This document shows positions 24,201-31,965 of a DNA stretch of 64,000 nucleotides, in pieces. Source of the stretch: Tubiluchus corallicola. Taxonomy: Eukaryota > Priapulida > Priapulimorpha > Priapulimorphida > Tubiluchidae. The stretch lies in contig JAQGDQ010000142.1 of the NCBI GenBank assembly GCA_030141605.1, positions 1-64,000 on the forward strand, in the 5' to 3' direction. Each line of letters starts with the position of its first letter. Within the stretch, counting starts at the first letter, position 1. The position numbers were made by a program, and so were the translations under genes. The notes below the pieces were generated by a model that was given only the letters and a program-made list of their open reading frames with translations, did no database searches and was not told the origin of the DNA.

Positions 24201-26075
24201 TACCTCTTATATTCAATCTCGACTGCTTTGCTGGTCATTTAGGGTTAGGGGTGGGGTTAGTGATTACGTATACAAATAGCACCCCAGCAGATGTTCATTC
24301 CTAAACATCACATATTATGTTCAAGCTTCTAATATATCATAATATATCACAAAATATCGGTGTCTCAATCAATCTGAAGGGATTTGGCTGATGGTCAACT
24401 TAATGATTTGGTTAGCAGCTATGATGTTAACCAGTGTACAGAACAATGGAGACTTTACCATTTAATAGCTGATGCACATCGGTCTTCGTGTGATGATTCG
24501 TGTACACTTTGCTTGTGAATAATCAGTGTTAAGAAGTTAAAAGGTCTGGTTTAATGACTATGTGATTAATTCTAGTGTGCATTTATATTAGTGTGAAGCC
24601 CAAATTGAATAATTTGTGTAGATTGTGTGGATTTATCATATAATATTTTTATTAATCATTGATTTCAAAAATAAAGATAACAAATCGTGTTGTGTAGTTG
24701 TTTTAGGAAAGATACTTGCAGTGATTTGTTTACTATGAGTAATTGTTTTTTATAGGCTATCCAGGAATGCATTTAGGTCCTCCTCTTCAGCAAGTTCCGA
24801 CCTTACACGATCCCAAATTCTCCCCTCGGCCTCTAATGAGTCTCTCTGTCCAGCCTGTACCGCAAATGCAACTTAGAGGTCAACATCCAGGTCATAGATC
24901 TGATTTGCCTAGCAGCTCAGAGAGGCAGAAGTCTTTAGAAGAGAAATCTATACAGAAACCCTTACACGAAAAATCAATTCAAGGAGCCTTGGATCAGAGA
25001 TTAAACCAGAAGTCAGTGGCAGTGAAGTCAACACCTGAAAAAGTTTCTGCCACTGTGGCAGGTGTGCCAACTGCATTTATTCCATTACAGGTCTGTATAT
25101 AATCACAAATTCCATTTGAAAGTTTAAATATAATTATTTGATGCACTAAGCTAGCTGTGTCAACTTGTACTGTATTCATCATATTCAAGATACAGAGCAG
25201 TTTGATTCGTCGTTACTGTAAAATGGACCAAGCTCTTTTTAATAAGTTTCATGTTTAACTTGAACAGAATACGAACTTTCCAGTATTTGAGTGAAACTTT
25301 GCATTTTCAAAGAAAATGTCAAAAGGCAAAATAAAGTGAAGCTGCAGCACATATGTAAATAGTCATGTGTACATCTTTTCCATATTTTGTATTTGCGCAT
25401 AATTTTAATCTTCAGAGATTTTATAAGGACAAATTAATGTATATTGGCTGTCTGTTCAATGTATGTAATGAATATTGTTTAACAGCTTGCATTGATTATG
25501 TCAGCCTAATTTGATATTTTCTGCTACACTAAGAAAGAAAGTAAAGCACCTATTGACCCATTGTCAGCTCTAGCCATGGTCATTAAATTTATGTAGCGTG
25601 AATTGAAAGATACTGCTGTTACAGCCAAATTTAGGAGAAACTTTTTTAAGCATTAAAGTTATACAGGCCTAACTTCTTACTGGTTGTTCCTTTATAGGTA
25701 CAAAAAGCTCAGACGCCAGTCCGCAAGAAATCAGCAGACGAGAACATTAATTTGGTTGAACCGAATGAATCCTCTCAAACAATAATGCCCGACGGGGATA
25801 CTACAACTGCAGAAGACATTCATGCCAAAGCAGACAGATTAGCAGTTGTATCAGCAGAATTACGAAACAAAAGGGACTCCTCGGCGAAAGAAGAAAAAGT
25901 GCCTCGTGAAAGACAGTTAATTGGAAATGGTGACTCGGTTGATAAGACTGTATGTAATTCAATGTCAAAATCAGCCATAAGTGCACCAGAGAGTGTGCGT
26001 GATATTACCAGCAGACCTGCACAACAAAGAAAGTCTAGACTTGCAATAAATTTTACTAACTTGCCTCCAAGTTAG
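931..26075 (+). CDS. XRN1: 5'-3' exoribonuclease 1 (XRN1/Pacman), 5' partial
   Basis: XRN1 digests decapped, 5'-monophosphorylated RNA processively in the cytoplasm and P-bodies and is the last step of decapping-dependent mRNA decay. I join 33 exons with GT-AG introns into one frame of 1818 codons plus a TAG at 26073-26075. The first visible exon starts at [13 protein letters not shown], which in animal XRN1 follows about 25 N-terminal residues (MGVPKFYRW...); that exon is not in the window. The expected total of about 1843 residues compares with about 1700 in human. All acidic active-site motifs, the D1-D4 accessory domains and the C-terminal tail are present with no frameshift or internal stop, so the gene looks functional. 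XRN2 is unlikely because the SH3-like domain and the FIPLQV and RKSRLAINF tail motifs are XRN1-specific. Exon coordinates are given in the four segment entries that follow. Confidence 0.96.
2107..2848. mobile_element. Possible degenerate hAT-like element in an XRN1 intron
   Basis: The segment begins GAGATGTCACGAATCCGAAA and ends, read inversely, GATGTTGTGAAGCTCTGCCGAAA, which gives a weak imperfect terminal inverted repeat. The subterminal parts are rich in GAATC/GATTC and TTCGA motifs on opposite strands, a pattern common in non-autonomous hAT elements. No convincing target duplication is visible and no transposase is encoded. Confidence 0.3.
5224..5420. repeat. Solo element end plus 48-bp tandem duplication
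   Basis: An AGGGATGTTACCGAAACAC start followed by repeated CCGAAAC/GAAAC motifs looks like one end of a hAT-type element, but I see no matching opposite end. Immediately downstream a unit of about 48 bp occurs twice (about 5329-5374 and 5377-5424); both copies contain CTATCAAAAC, GAAAAATT and AAATAAAATACTTTG. Confidence 0.35.
5680..6185. mobile_element. Short TIR transposon (MITE) with 6-bp target duplication
   Basis: Perfect 13-bp terminal inverted repeats, CAGGGATGAGAAT at 5680-5692 and ATTCTCATCCCTG at 6173-6185, bound a 506-bp insertion in the XRN1 intron 5658-6278. The direct repeat TTAATA abuts both ends (5674-5679 and 6186-6191). The ends are more GC-rich than the intron around them, with CGCGGATACGCGG near the left and GGCCCGCC/GCCCCGGGCC near the right. 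There is no coding capacity, so it is non-autonomous. The CAGGG start recalls hAT elements, but those normally make 8-bp duplications, so the superfamily is left open. Confidence 0.7.
7398..7492. mobile_element. Foldback/palindromic MITE-like hairpin
   Basis: CCATCACTAAGTTAACA at 7409-7425 is complementary to TGATAACTTAGTGATGG at 7465-7481 with one mismatch. Pairing extends imperfectly outward (TTTCGCAAAA against CTGTGTGAAA) and inward (CAATGT with ACATTG), so nearly the whole 95 bp folds into one long hairpin centred near 7445. It lies in an XRN1 intron (6381-7843) and codes for nothing. Confidence 0.55.
10195..10212. repeat. (TA)n microsatellite
   Basis: A short run of alternating T and A lies within the XRN1 intron 9194-10748. 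The rest of that 1.5-kb intron shows nothing I can name apart from a small palindrome ACACCTAAGGTGT near 9674. Confidence 0.7.
10749..16054 (+). CDS. XRN1: XRN1 exons for CR2 and the D1/D2 (PAZ/Tudor-like, KOW-like) domains
   Basis: Exons: 10749-10905, 11254-11373, 11794-11960, 12339-12468, 13013-13102, 13229-13332, 13752-13880, 14314-14388, 14819-14906, 15108-15221, 15645-15740, 15878-16054. The CR2 end is strongly conserved ([18 protein letters not shown], then [20 protein letters not shown] at 11317-11373). The D1/D2 region follows, with [12 protein letters not shown] and [16 protein letters not shown], which correspond to the PAZ/Tudor-like and KOW-like accessory domains in XRN1 structures. 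The exon at 15878 ends in [15 protein letters not shown], nearly invariant in animals. Domain names rest on family knowledge; boundaries are approximate. Confidence 0.94.
11489..11575 (-). mobile_element. tRNA-like retroposon with poly(A) tail (SINE or tRNA pseudogene)
   Basis: On the minus strand a 75-nt block (11575 to 11501) runs directly into 12 A residues (11500 to 11489). The block starts GCATATA and ends GGCTATGC, whose outer five bases pair like an acceptor stem. It holds GCGTTCGAGTTCC, close to the RNA polymerase III B box, at the position of a T-arm. The anticodon and D arms do not fold cleanly, so it is not a working tRNA. A tRNA-shaped block followed at once by poly(A) suggests LINE-mobilised insertion. 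It lies in an XRN1 intron, antisense to the gene. Confidence 0.5.
15280..15595. repeat. Degenerate ATGTT/ATGTC-rich tandem repeat
   Basis: The XRN1 intron 15222-15644 is largely built of TTATGTTATG-, TACGTTA- and TGTTGTG-like short units. A longer unit is duplicated as well: TTATGTCAT...TGTGTTTAATTA...TCAGGATA appears around 15389-15443 and again around 15545-15593. This looks like slippage followed by duplication. Confidence 0.6.
16133..16846. repeat. 45-bp minisatellite, about 16 copies
   Basis: The consensus unit contains AAACTGTAAAACTGTACGTG, then TTAACTGTGTAAGCCAGG, then CTGAGTT. Copies differ by scattered substitutions; two carry small deletions of about 8-10 bp (near 16364 and 16530). 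Because 45 is divisible by three, the array leaves long open frames on both strands that read as 15-residue repeats. It lies between the exon ending at 16054 and the one starting at 17101, whose proteins join exactly, so it is intronic and not coding. Confidence 0.9.
17101..21430 (+). CDS. XRN1: XRN1 exons for D3 winged-helix-like and D4 SH3-like domains
   Basis: Exons: 17101-17270, 18705-18837, 19009-19068, 20638-20840, 21276-21430. [15 protein letters not shown] at 17101 continues directly from the preceding exon and opens the winged-helix-like D3 part. The short exon at 19009 carries VRPHLLYR, and the next gives [20 protein letters not shown] at about 20692-20751, the hallmark of the SH3-like D4 domain found only in cytoplasmic XRN1. 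The exon at 21276 ends D4 ([15 protein letters not shown]) and starts the disordered tail. For the exon ending at 19068 I chose the donor AGG|GTATGT because it preserves the conserved LLYRP junction with the exon at 20638. Confidence 0.92.
17344..17400 (+). mobile_element. tRNA-like fragment, possible SINE head
   Basis: TTTGCTCAATAGTAAAGCG resembles an A-box/D-arm and is followed 29 bp later by AGTTCGAATTG, a B-box/T-arm-like sequence, with the expected tRNA spacing. GACCTT and AAGGTC between them can pair around a 7-nt loop. Acceptor stems do not pair, so it is at most a decayed tRNA-derived element in the XRN1 intron 17271-18704. Confidence 0.3.
18130..18510 (-). pseudogene. Decayed LINE reverse-transcriptase C-terminus
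   Basis: Read on the minus strand, the segment gives [17 protein letters not shown], then [13 protein letters not shown], a stop, and after a frameshift [20 protein letters not shown] and SITAFKS. This order (LPYEERL, RGDMIE.YK, FFSLRVV..WN..SENVV, FK) is typical of the region just after the reverse-transcriptase domain in CR1/L2/Jockey-type non-LTR retrotransposons. Stops and at least one frameshift make it a relic, antisense in an XRN1 intron. Confidence 0.75.
21112..21231. repeat. Compound (TA)n-(TG)n-(CGTG)n microsatellite
   Basis: TA repeats from about 21112 pass into TG repeats, then several CGTG units, then TG and TATA again. It lies 45 bp upstream of the XRN1 exon at 21276 and probably varies in length between individuals. 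Confidence 0.9.
22249..26075 (+). CDS. XRN1: XRN1 C-terminal tail exons with a dsRBD-like module
   Basis: Exons: 22249-23261, 23632-23800, 24756-25090, 25698-26075. The 1013-nt exon encodes a Gln/Ser/Pro-rich, probably disordered stretch. From about 23176 through 23746 the sequence has the helix-strand-helix layout of a double-stranded RNA-binding domain (helix ending in [20 protein letters not shown], strand [12 protein letters not shown], helix [17 protein letters not shown]). Human XRN1 has an equivalent block around VKLSNGLLVHG. Two short motifs shared with human XRN1 follow: FIPLQV, split off by the intron at 25091-25697, and RKSRLAINF seven codons before the stop. In flies and humans the XRN1 C-terminus binds decapping factors (DCP1 or EDC4), so this tail may tether XRN1 to decapping. 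Confidence 0.92.
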
Positions 26076-28599
26076 TGGTATGTTATATCAACAATAACAT
26101 GATGTCATAACTGTAAACAGTCATTTGAGTGCTTATTTAGGACATATTTTTGATTTTTTTCAGCATTAATAATTTGGTTTCTTTGTCTGTGAAAACTAAA
26201 AATTGAAAAAAATAGTTACCTCTTTTATTCACTATTAAGATAAATATTTTTCGTAAAATTCAAGCAAAAATTCTAAAAATGTAGAAAGCAGCCTGCAAAT
26301 TAGCCATCATTTCCCATCTGCAAATTCTGCTTTTTAACTTGATGCAATGTACGCAGAACTGCAAAAGGTAATGAAAGTTACGGTGTGTTGATTTGTGAAT
26401 CTTTAATGCATTTATTAAACTCATGCAAGAAAAAGCTGTGGTTAATCCAGGATTGTGGGGAGTTTATATTGTGTTTTGCATTTTTACTATTTTATGTGGA
26501 ACCATACTAAGCTGCTTCCACTATTTAAAATTTAGTTTGCAGCTGGTCATAAAAGTAATAGGCCTATGCATAAAATGTTCTAATTTCAGAACCTATTAAT
26601 GATATAACCCTTGCTTGGTAACATTATTTAACTAAATGGCAGCATAAAATTGGTTTTCTTTGCTCACTTTTTATCTCGTGACAATGTTTTCACAATTATC
26701 TGTGTGGATCAACATCTTGGAAAAATTTCTTAGGAAAATCTGAAAAAGTATTTTTAGAGTTATTTTAGGTATGATATTCCCATATCAAAATTTGTTTAGT
26801 AATGCGATAAAGTAGTATCAGAAAAAATACTTCACTGAAGTAGAAGTGGCGTAAAACATGTGTACAGCATGTGCTGCCATCTGCTGGGTATTTAACAAGA
26901 TGTACCAATATTGGGTCCTTGACATAAGGAAGATTGGGCACACCTACTTGACAGAGGGTTAGAAACAAGATGTTTGGCCCCAGCTTGTTCCGACAAACTT
27001 TCTATAAATGGAATTTTTTCATTTCAATCATGTAGTTTTACTTTGGTTAGTTAAACATCAAAATTTTCACAGTCATGGTATAGTTTAGAATCAAGTGAGA
27101 TTAATTTGGATTTTCTGTTGAGTCGTGTATCTGCAGTCCCAATTGGCTCCACTTTGTATTAATGCAGTAATGTGAGATCCGTATTTACTTATTTCATAAA
27201 AATTCATTGGTCTGCAAAGATAAGTGTTAAGATTGCATAAGTTTGGAGATTCTGAAAAAACTTGCTGTCTCAGCAGAAATCAAGCTTTAGTTTACTGCTT
27301 GTCTCAAAGTGTCTAATTGCCATTTGTTAATTAACATCAGTGCTGTTATTTTTAAAGATGAAATACCTCTGTAATAGTTTTTGTATTTTATGTAACTTTA
27401 GATCAATTATTTTAATCGTATCTATTAATTAACATGCTTTAAAGGCGTATCATAAAAGTGTTTGCATTTTGTTATATATATATACACATTCATTTGAGAG
27501 CAGTTCTTTTGTATTTTCACAAGTAACTTTTTTGTATAGAACACCTAAGTTTAGGTATGCTACTTTAAATACACATGATTCAGACTGCTTGAAAATGAAA
27601 CCCTGAAGTGAAACTGTCTGTTTAATTTAATGACTTAAATATACAAACAATCATGATTTCGTTTTTTATAAGCAGACCTAGATTGTCTATGGTTTAGTGT
27701 TGAGTTGCTAACAGGTTTTGAGATTGTCAAATAGACTTTTTTGTTTATTCTTACATTACAAAGTAAAAGCCCGTTCTTAGCCTCAAAATAGATCGAACTT
27801 TACTGTGGTGAATAATAAATCAATATTATTGCTGTGGTTTAATTTCTTTTACAGAGAAGGGTTATTAGTAAAGTAAGTCTAAAATTACATGTGTCTAGCT
27901 TTAATGTAAACTCAGTAGTGAAATTCTCTTGGCAGATAACTCGTTTAAAGAAAAGTTCTGTAAGGTAAACAAGTGAAAAAATACAAAGGGTTAAGATTAA
28001 ACTGTTAATTTTTGCTGTATATACATATGATATTCAAATAATTTGAAACACATAAAATCATATACATTATGTGCTTGTACCATGCACGTTTTACATAGTT
28101 TTACATAGCTGTGAAGCTTGTGGTATATATATACTGTGACAAAAGAAAGTAAAAATGTACATAAAATTAAATAAGCAATCTGATTATTTCAGTTTGGGTG
28201 AGTTTACACTACAACTGATTTTCACATACCAGCATAAAGGTACCAACAAAAAAGAAACGAGTACGCTAGCATTTTAGAACGGTCTTAATTAAGTTAGTAT
28301 TCTTGACCAAAAATTTTCGTTGAATGACGTTTTTAGTAACTCTGTTACATTTTAGGAGACCTGTAAAGGTATATAAATTTAACACTGAATGATATCAGAA
28401 CAAAAACTGATTAACGGTAAAAATATAACTATAAACAGAACTGAACGATGTTATAATTGATGGCAATGTGGTTGCAAAGTATTGCCGACAAAGCAAGTAT
28501 GCAACGTTAAAGGGCAAAATCACTTGTAATAAAAATTAAAGTGTAACTGCTGTACACTATAGTTGAACGAAGAGGGAAAGTGTCGCTGGTTTAGATTTT
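26076..28599. other. XRN1 3' UTR and convergent intergenic region
   Basis: This stretch holds the 3' ends of two converging genes. On the + strand, the first canonical AATAAA after the XRN1 stop is at 27814-27819; an ATTAAA at 26414-26419 is an earlier alternative. On the - strand, the nearest AATAAA below the orphan gene is at 27749-27744. If both canonical sites are used the transcripts overlap tail to tail by roughly 100 bp. No conserved open frame, RNA gene or transposon could be identified. Confidence 0.5.
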
Positions 28600-29658
28600 T
28601 TAAACACCTGAGGTGTTGAGATTGCAAGAAGCAGACATTGATGATCCTTCTGTTAAGTTGTTTGGCCATACTGCACCTTGAGATACAAAGTTATCTTCTT
28701 TTACGTTCAGTAGGTAAGAAATATCCGGTGCTACCATATTGGAGTAACTTTTGGAAGCTAGTGTTACAGATGATGCATTTTGCAATTCTTGAAGGTTTCT
28801 CGCACGAACAGCTTCCATCATTTTGTGGCATTGGGCTCGGCTTGAGCATTGGAAGCTCATGCGTAGCATATCTGAATTAGTTTTAACTAGATAGTCGATG
28901 TAGTCTGGGAGGGTAGTAACAAGGGTATTGTATTTGCTACTGTGTATGGTAAGGTAGCCTAATTGTGCAGAGTATTGCTTTACTTCTGGAATATCAGAGT
29001 TGAGGCAAATTTGCGGGGTGCGATTCGATGTCTTGACCTTGGCTTTATTTGCTTGAACAACAGGCACTGGTAACCAATTTTGCATGTAATGCTGGTCACT
29101 CACTGTATCACTAAACATTCCAGGATAGTTTTCACACTTTGTTGGTGCATAATAAATACTGGGTCGCTGTGCATGTGTCTGGGTACTTGTTATTCCATCA
29201 TCAACTGGACTAATGGATCTCATTGGAATGTTAAGCATATCATTTACTGTAGATTTTCCATTTTCAGGCAAACTACCTGTAGAATCTGAAGCTGACGCTG
29301 ATGTTTCCATATTTGTCTTCTTTTTTGATGCTCGCATTCTTTGCTTCTGCTCTGTGCATGCTTCGTCGAAATTGCCATCGATGTGCGTTTGCATCCTTTT
29401 CAGTTTCGTTGGTTCACTGTGATGATACTGATTTTGTGATTTTCCTTTTCCTGCAGTTGATAGAGGAATCATTCGTTGCTTCTTGGAATACTTTGTTGAA
29501 TCCGCGGTTAGCGGCATCGTACCTGGAAGAACGTTTGTTCTTTTTCTAGTAGATCGTCTCATTGGGATAACAGAATCACTGCCAGTCGTATAGTGAACAT
29601 TGTATTTTATGTCTGGCGCATTAGGCCTACTGCAGCAGTATCCTTGGCACATATCCAT
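28600..29658 (-). CDS. Orphan single-exon protein, 352 residues, function unknown
   Basis: I do not recognise this protein. The frame runs from ATG at 29658 to the stop at 28600, far longer than any other open frame in the non-coding sequence here, with G at -3 and +4 of the start. Residues about 34-115 are basic (MRRSTRKRTNVLPG, SKKQR, RMRASKKKTN), suggesting a nuclear or nucleic-acid-associated protein. The middle is Ser/Thr/Pro-rich and probably disordered. A more ordered-looking part lies at about 225-300 (QLGYLTIHSSKYNTLVTTL, then MRMSFQCS-like and HKMMEAVRARNLQEL). There is no signal peptide or membrane segment. It converges with XRN1 and is divergent from SPEN. It could be a lineage-specific gene, a terminal exon of a larger gene, or an old retrocopy; extra 5' exons beyond 29658 cannot be excluded. 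Confidence 0.6.
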   Translation of the reverse strand: MDMCQGYCCSRPNAPDIKYNVHYTTGSDSVIPMRRSTRKRTNVLPGTMPLTADSTKYSKKQRMIPLSTAGKGKSQNQYHHSEPTKLKRMQTHIDGNFDEACTEQKQRMRASKKKTNMETSASASDSTGSLPENGKSTVNDMLNIPMRSISPVDDGITSTQTHAQRPSIYYAPTKCENYPGMFSDTVSDQHYMQNWLPVPVVQANKAKVKTSNRTPQICLNSDIPEVKQYSAQLGYLTIHSSKYNTLVTTLPDYIDYLVKTNSDMLRMSFQCSSRAQCHKMMEAVRARNLQELQNASSVTLASKSYSNMVAPDISYLLNVKEDNFVSQGAVWPNNLTEGSSMSASCNLNTSGV

Positions 29659-29789
29659 TACAATGTAAGAAAATAGCCTTACAAATTACGAAGTTTATAA
29701 ATCAGTCTTATTCTAGATAGTATTGTCACTCGATGAACTCACTGTATCAGCGCGAAGTCTGTAATAAGAAATCGTTATAATTAAAAACA

Positions 29790-29895
29790 TTTTGTTATTG
29801 TTGTTATTATTATTTTAATTATTTTATTAGTATTATTATTAGCATCATTACCATTATTATTATTATAATAATTATCGTCATCATCATTATTATTT
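29790..29895. repeat. (ATT)n/(ATC)n low-complexity tract
   Basis: Interrupted TTATTATTATT, ATCATTACCATTATT and ATCGTCATCATCATT trinucleotide runs. There is no adjacent retroposon sequence that I can identify. Confidence 0.75.
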
Positions 29896-31779
29896 AAATA
29901 TTTATACTGGATAAACCTGACTGAACGGTGCTTGTTTATAACAGGGCTCTGTGTTGAAGAGACAGCGCATATTCAGGCAGGATAACACACTTGGTTTAAA
30001 ATTTTGAACTGAATCGTTATCTAATATGTGTACTGTTCGGAGGGTGTTTTTAGCTTGATTTTTAAACGTTCTGAGATTTGCACAATTGCATACCACTGTT
30101 TAGTAATTAACCTAAGCTCAAGAATCATAGTTATAACCATTTTCATTTCTGCTGTGTTTTAAAATTTATTTATACCACTAAAATGATAGTTGTTGGCACT
30201 TTGATAAAAAATAAGAAATATCAAAATCGACAGTTCAGAGATGGGGTATTAGCACTTGTGCTATTTGCCCCTCTACTTTACTTAAAATAGCTGGTTAGAC
30301 TTAGTTCTTGAAGCCTTTGTGGATAAGTTAAGTTACTCGGCCCTCGAATCAACCTGTCATTCTTAATTGATTATTTCTACTGAGCGGATGGAATCCTGTA
30401 TCTTGATGTGTCTCATACCATATCTGCATAATCAAGAATATAATATATAATTTCAGAATCACTACAGTAAAATTACTTTAACGTTTACCTTTCTTCCTCT
30501 GCCACAGCCGTGCACCACTCTTGATAACAACTGTAACCCCGTCTACAGTACAACTGTTGTGTGCACATTGTTTTACACGATTGTTTCTAAACAATGCGCA
30601 GAATGCTGTACTATGATGTTACAAAACCACCGACAGATGGCGCTCCAACACAATTTCCGTTTCATTTACTTTCTTGCGAAGTCTAACCAATATAACACGG
30701 TTTTTACCGGTGTCGCCTTCTAGTCTCGCCTTCTAATTTCTAATGTTACCAAAGAAGTGAGGCAGCCTGGTTGGTCACCACTAAGCAGGAAGAATCCAGA
30801 ACCAAAAGAACCCATAACTATGATTTATAAAATATACTTATTTAGTATAATTAAGTTCAGTAATAAAAGTCATACATTAAGTGTATGCGACACTTCTTAG
30901 CAAAACAATAATAACTATCACACTACTAGTACTTTTGTGATACTAGCATTGTAGAAGTTTACAGTTGTTGCTTAGTATCAGTTGTAAATTCATAAAATGA
31001 TTCAAATAAAACGTTAAATTTATTAATACTGCGCTTAATCTCGAAACCAACGATTTTCGGTATCAACTCAAAATTGCTCGGTAAAAAACTAGCTCATTCA
31101 TTTAATTTCGTTATAAACAGTTTGTATTTTCATCAAGAAAAAACATAGCATTCACTTTTAATTACTAAGCATTTGTTAATTACTAAATTATAATAAAAAT
31201 ATAAACAAATTAAATGAAAAATTATCCACTTTGTGATTTTGTCCATCGAAATTTGCCGTACATCCGCCTTTACACGATGTCTTCTTTTCCACACGTGAAA
31301 GTTGTTACTGTATTTTTTAAGTTTTTGAGAAGATATCAACAGAATTGCTATTAAAGAATTACCTGTTACCAGTGCTGGTACAATGACAATTGCTAGAGAG
31401 AAATTTCCTCCTCTATTCGATCAAAAAATTACAATTGTAGACTCATGCCCAACATTTGTCTATCTATGTGATGCTAACCATTTCTGTATGTTCTGCATAA
31501 ATTTAGTGGCATTTTAATTGAATGAATTGAGTATCAAATAAAAAATAAAACCACTATGTTATTTTTATAATTTTTTATGGTAATTATAAATTATTTTTAG
31601 TCAAAATAAGAATAATAATTAATTCCAATGTAGTTTTTTTAATTAAAAAACGATTAGTAAGAATGCCAACAGTTTCTATATATCTTTATATCTATATACA
31701 TTTATTATTTTTATCACCTTCAGGTACAGATGCTGTGGGATTATAACAGGCTTACTGTAGAATAGGCATAATAGTGGGA

Positions 31780-31965
31780 GCTGCCTGACTAGCAGCGTTA
31801 GCTGCTGTAACGTAGCGTGCCGTGACAGGTCACGTGACAGCAGCGTCAGTTGAGTTGGGCAGTTTGGGAGCAGCTCTAGCGCGGAGTTTGGAAGAACATA
31901 TTTTGTGTGCGTTTGTGTTACGTGCTGAAAAGAATGAATATCACTTGAGAGAGTTTTAGCAGAAG
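31780..31965 (+). promoter_or_regulatory. Candidate SPEN promoter and 5' UTR with E-box palindrome and uORF
   Basis: GC content rises sharply just before the SPEN start codon. The perfect 10-bp palindrome GTCACGTGAC lies at 31829-31838; its CACGTG core is the binding site of USF/MITF/TFE-type bHLH factors. No TATA box is evident. A four-codon upstream open frame, ATG at 31934 to TGA at 31946-31948, ends 17 bp before the main ATG, provided that the transcript starts upstream of it. The exact transcription start is not visible. Confidence 0.45.

Larger units (their letters stand above)
29659..31965. other. Divergent intergenic region
   Basis: The region separates the starts of the orphan gene and SPEN. 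It contains an ATT/ATC-rich low-complexity tract (29790-29895), a somewhat GC-richer stretch at about 30480-30760 with a CCAAT motif near 30686 and the inverted repeat ATTGTTT-CT-AAACAAT at 30580-30595, then AT-rich sequence until the SPEN promoter region. I see no gene in it. Confidence 0.5.

Noticed and set aside
29080-29549. Several plus-strand frames over the orphan gene
   Set aside because: Shorter and Phe/Cys-rich; they are shadows of the 352-codon minus-strand frame.
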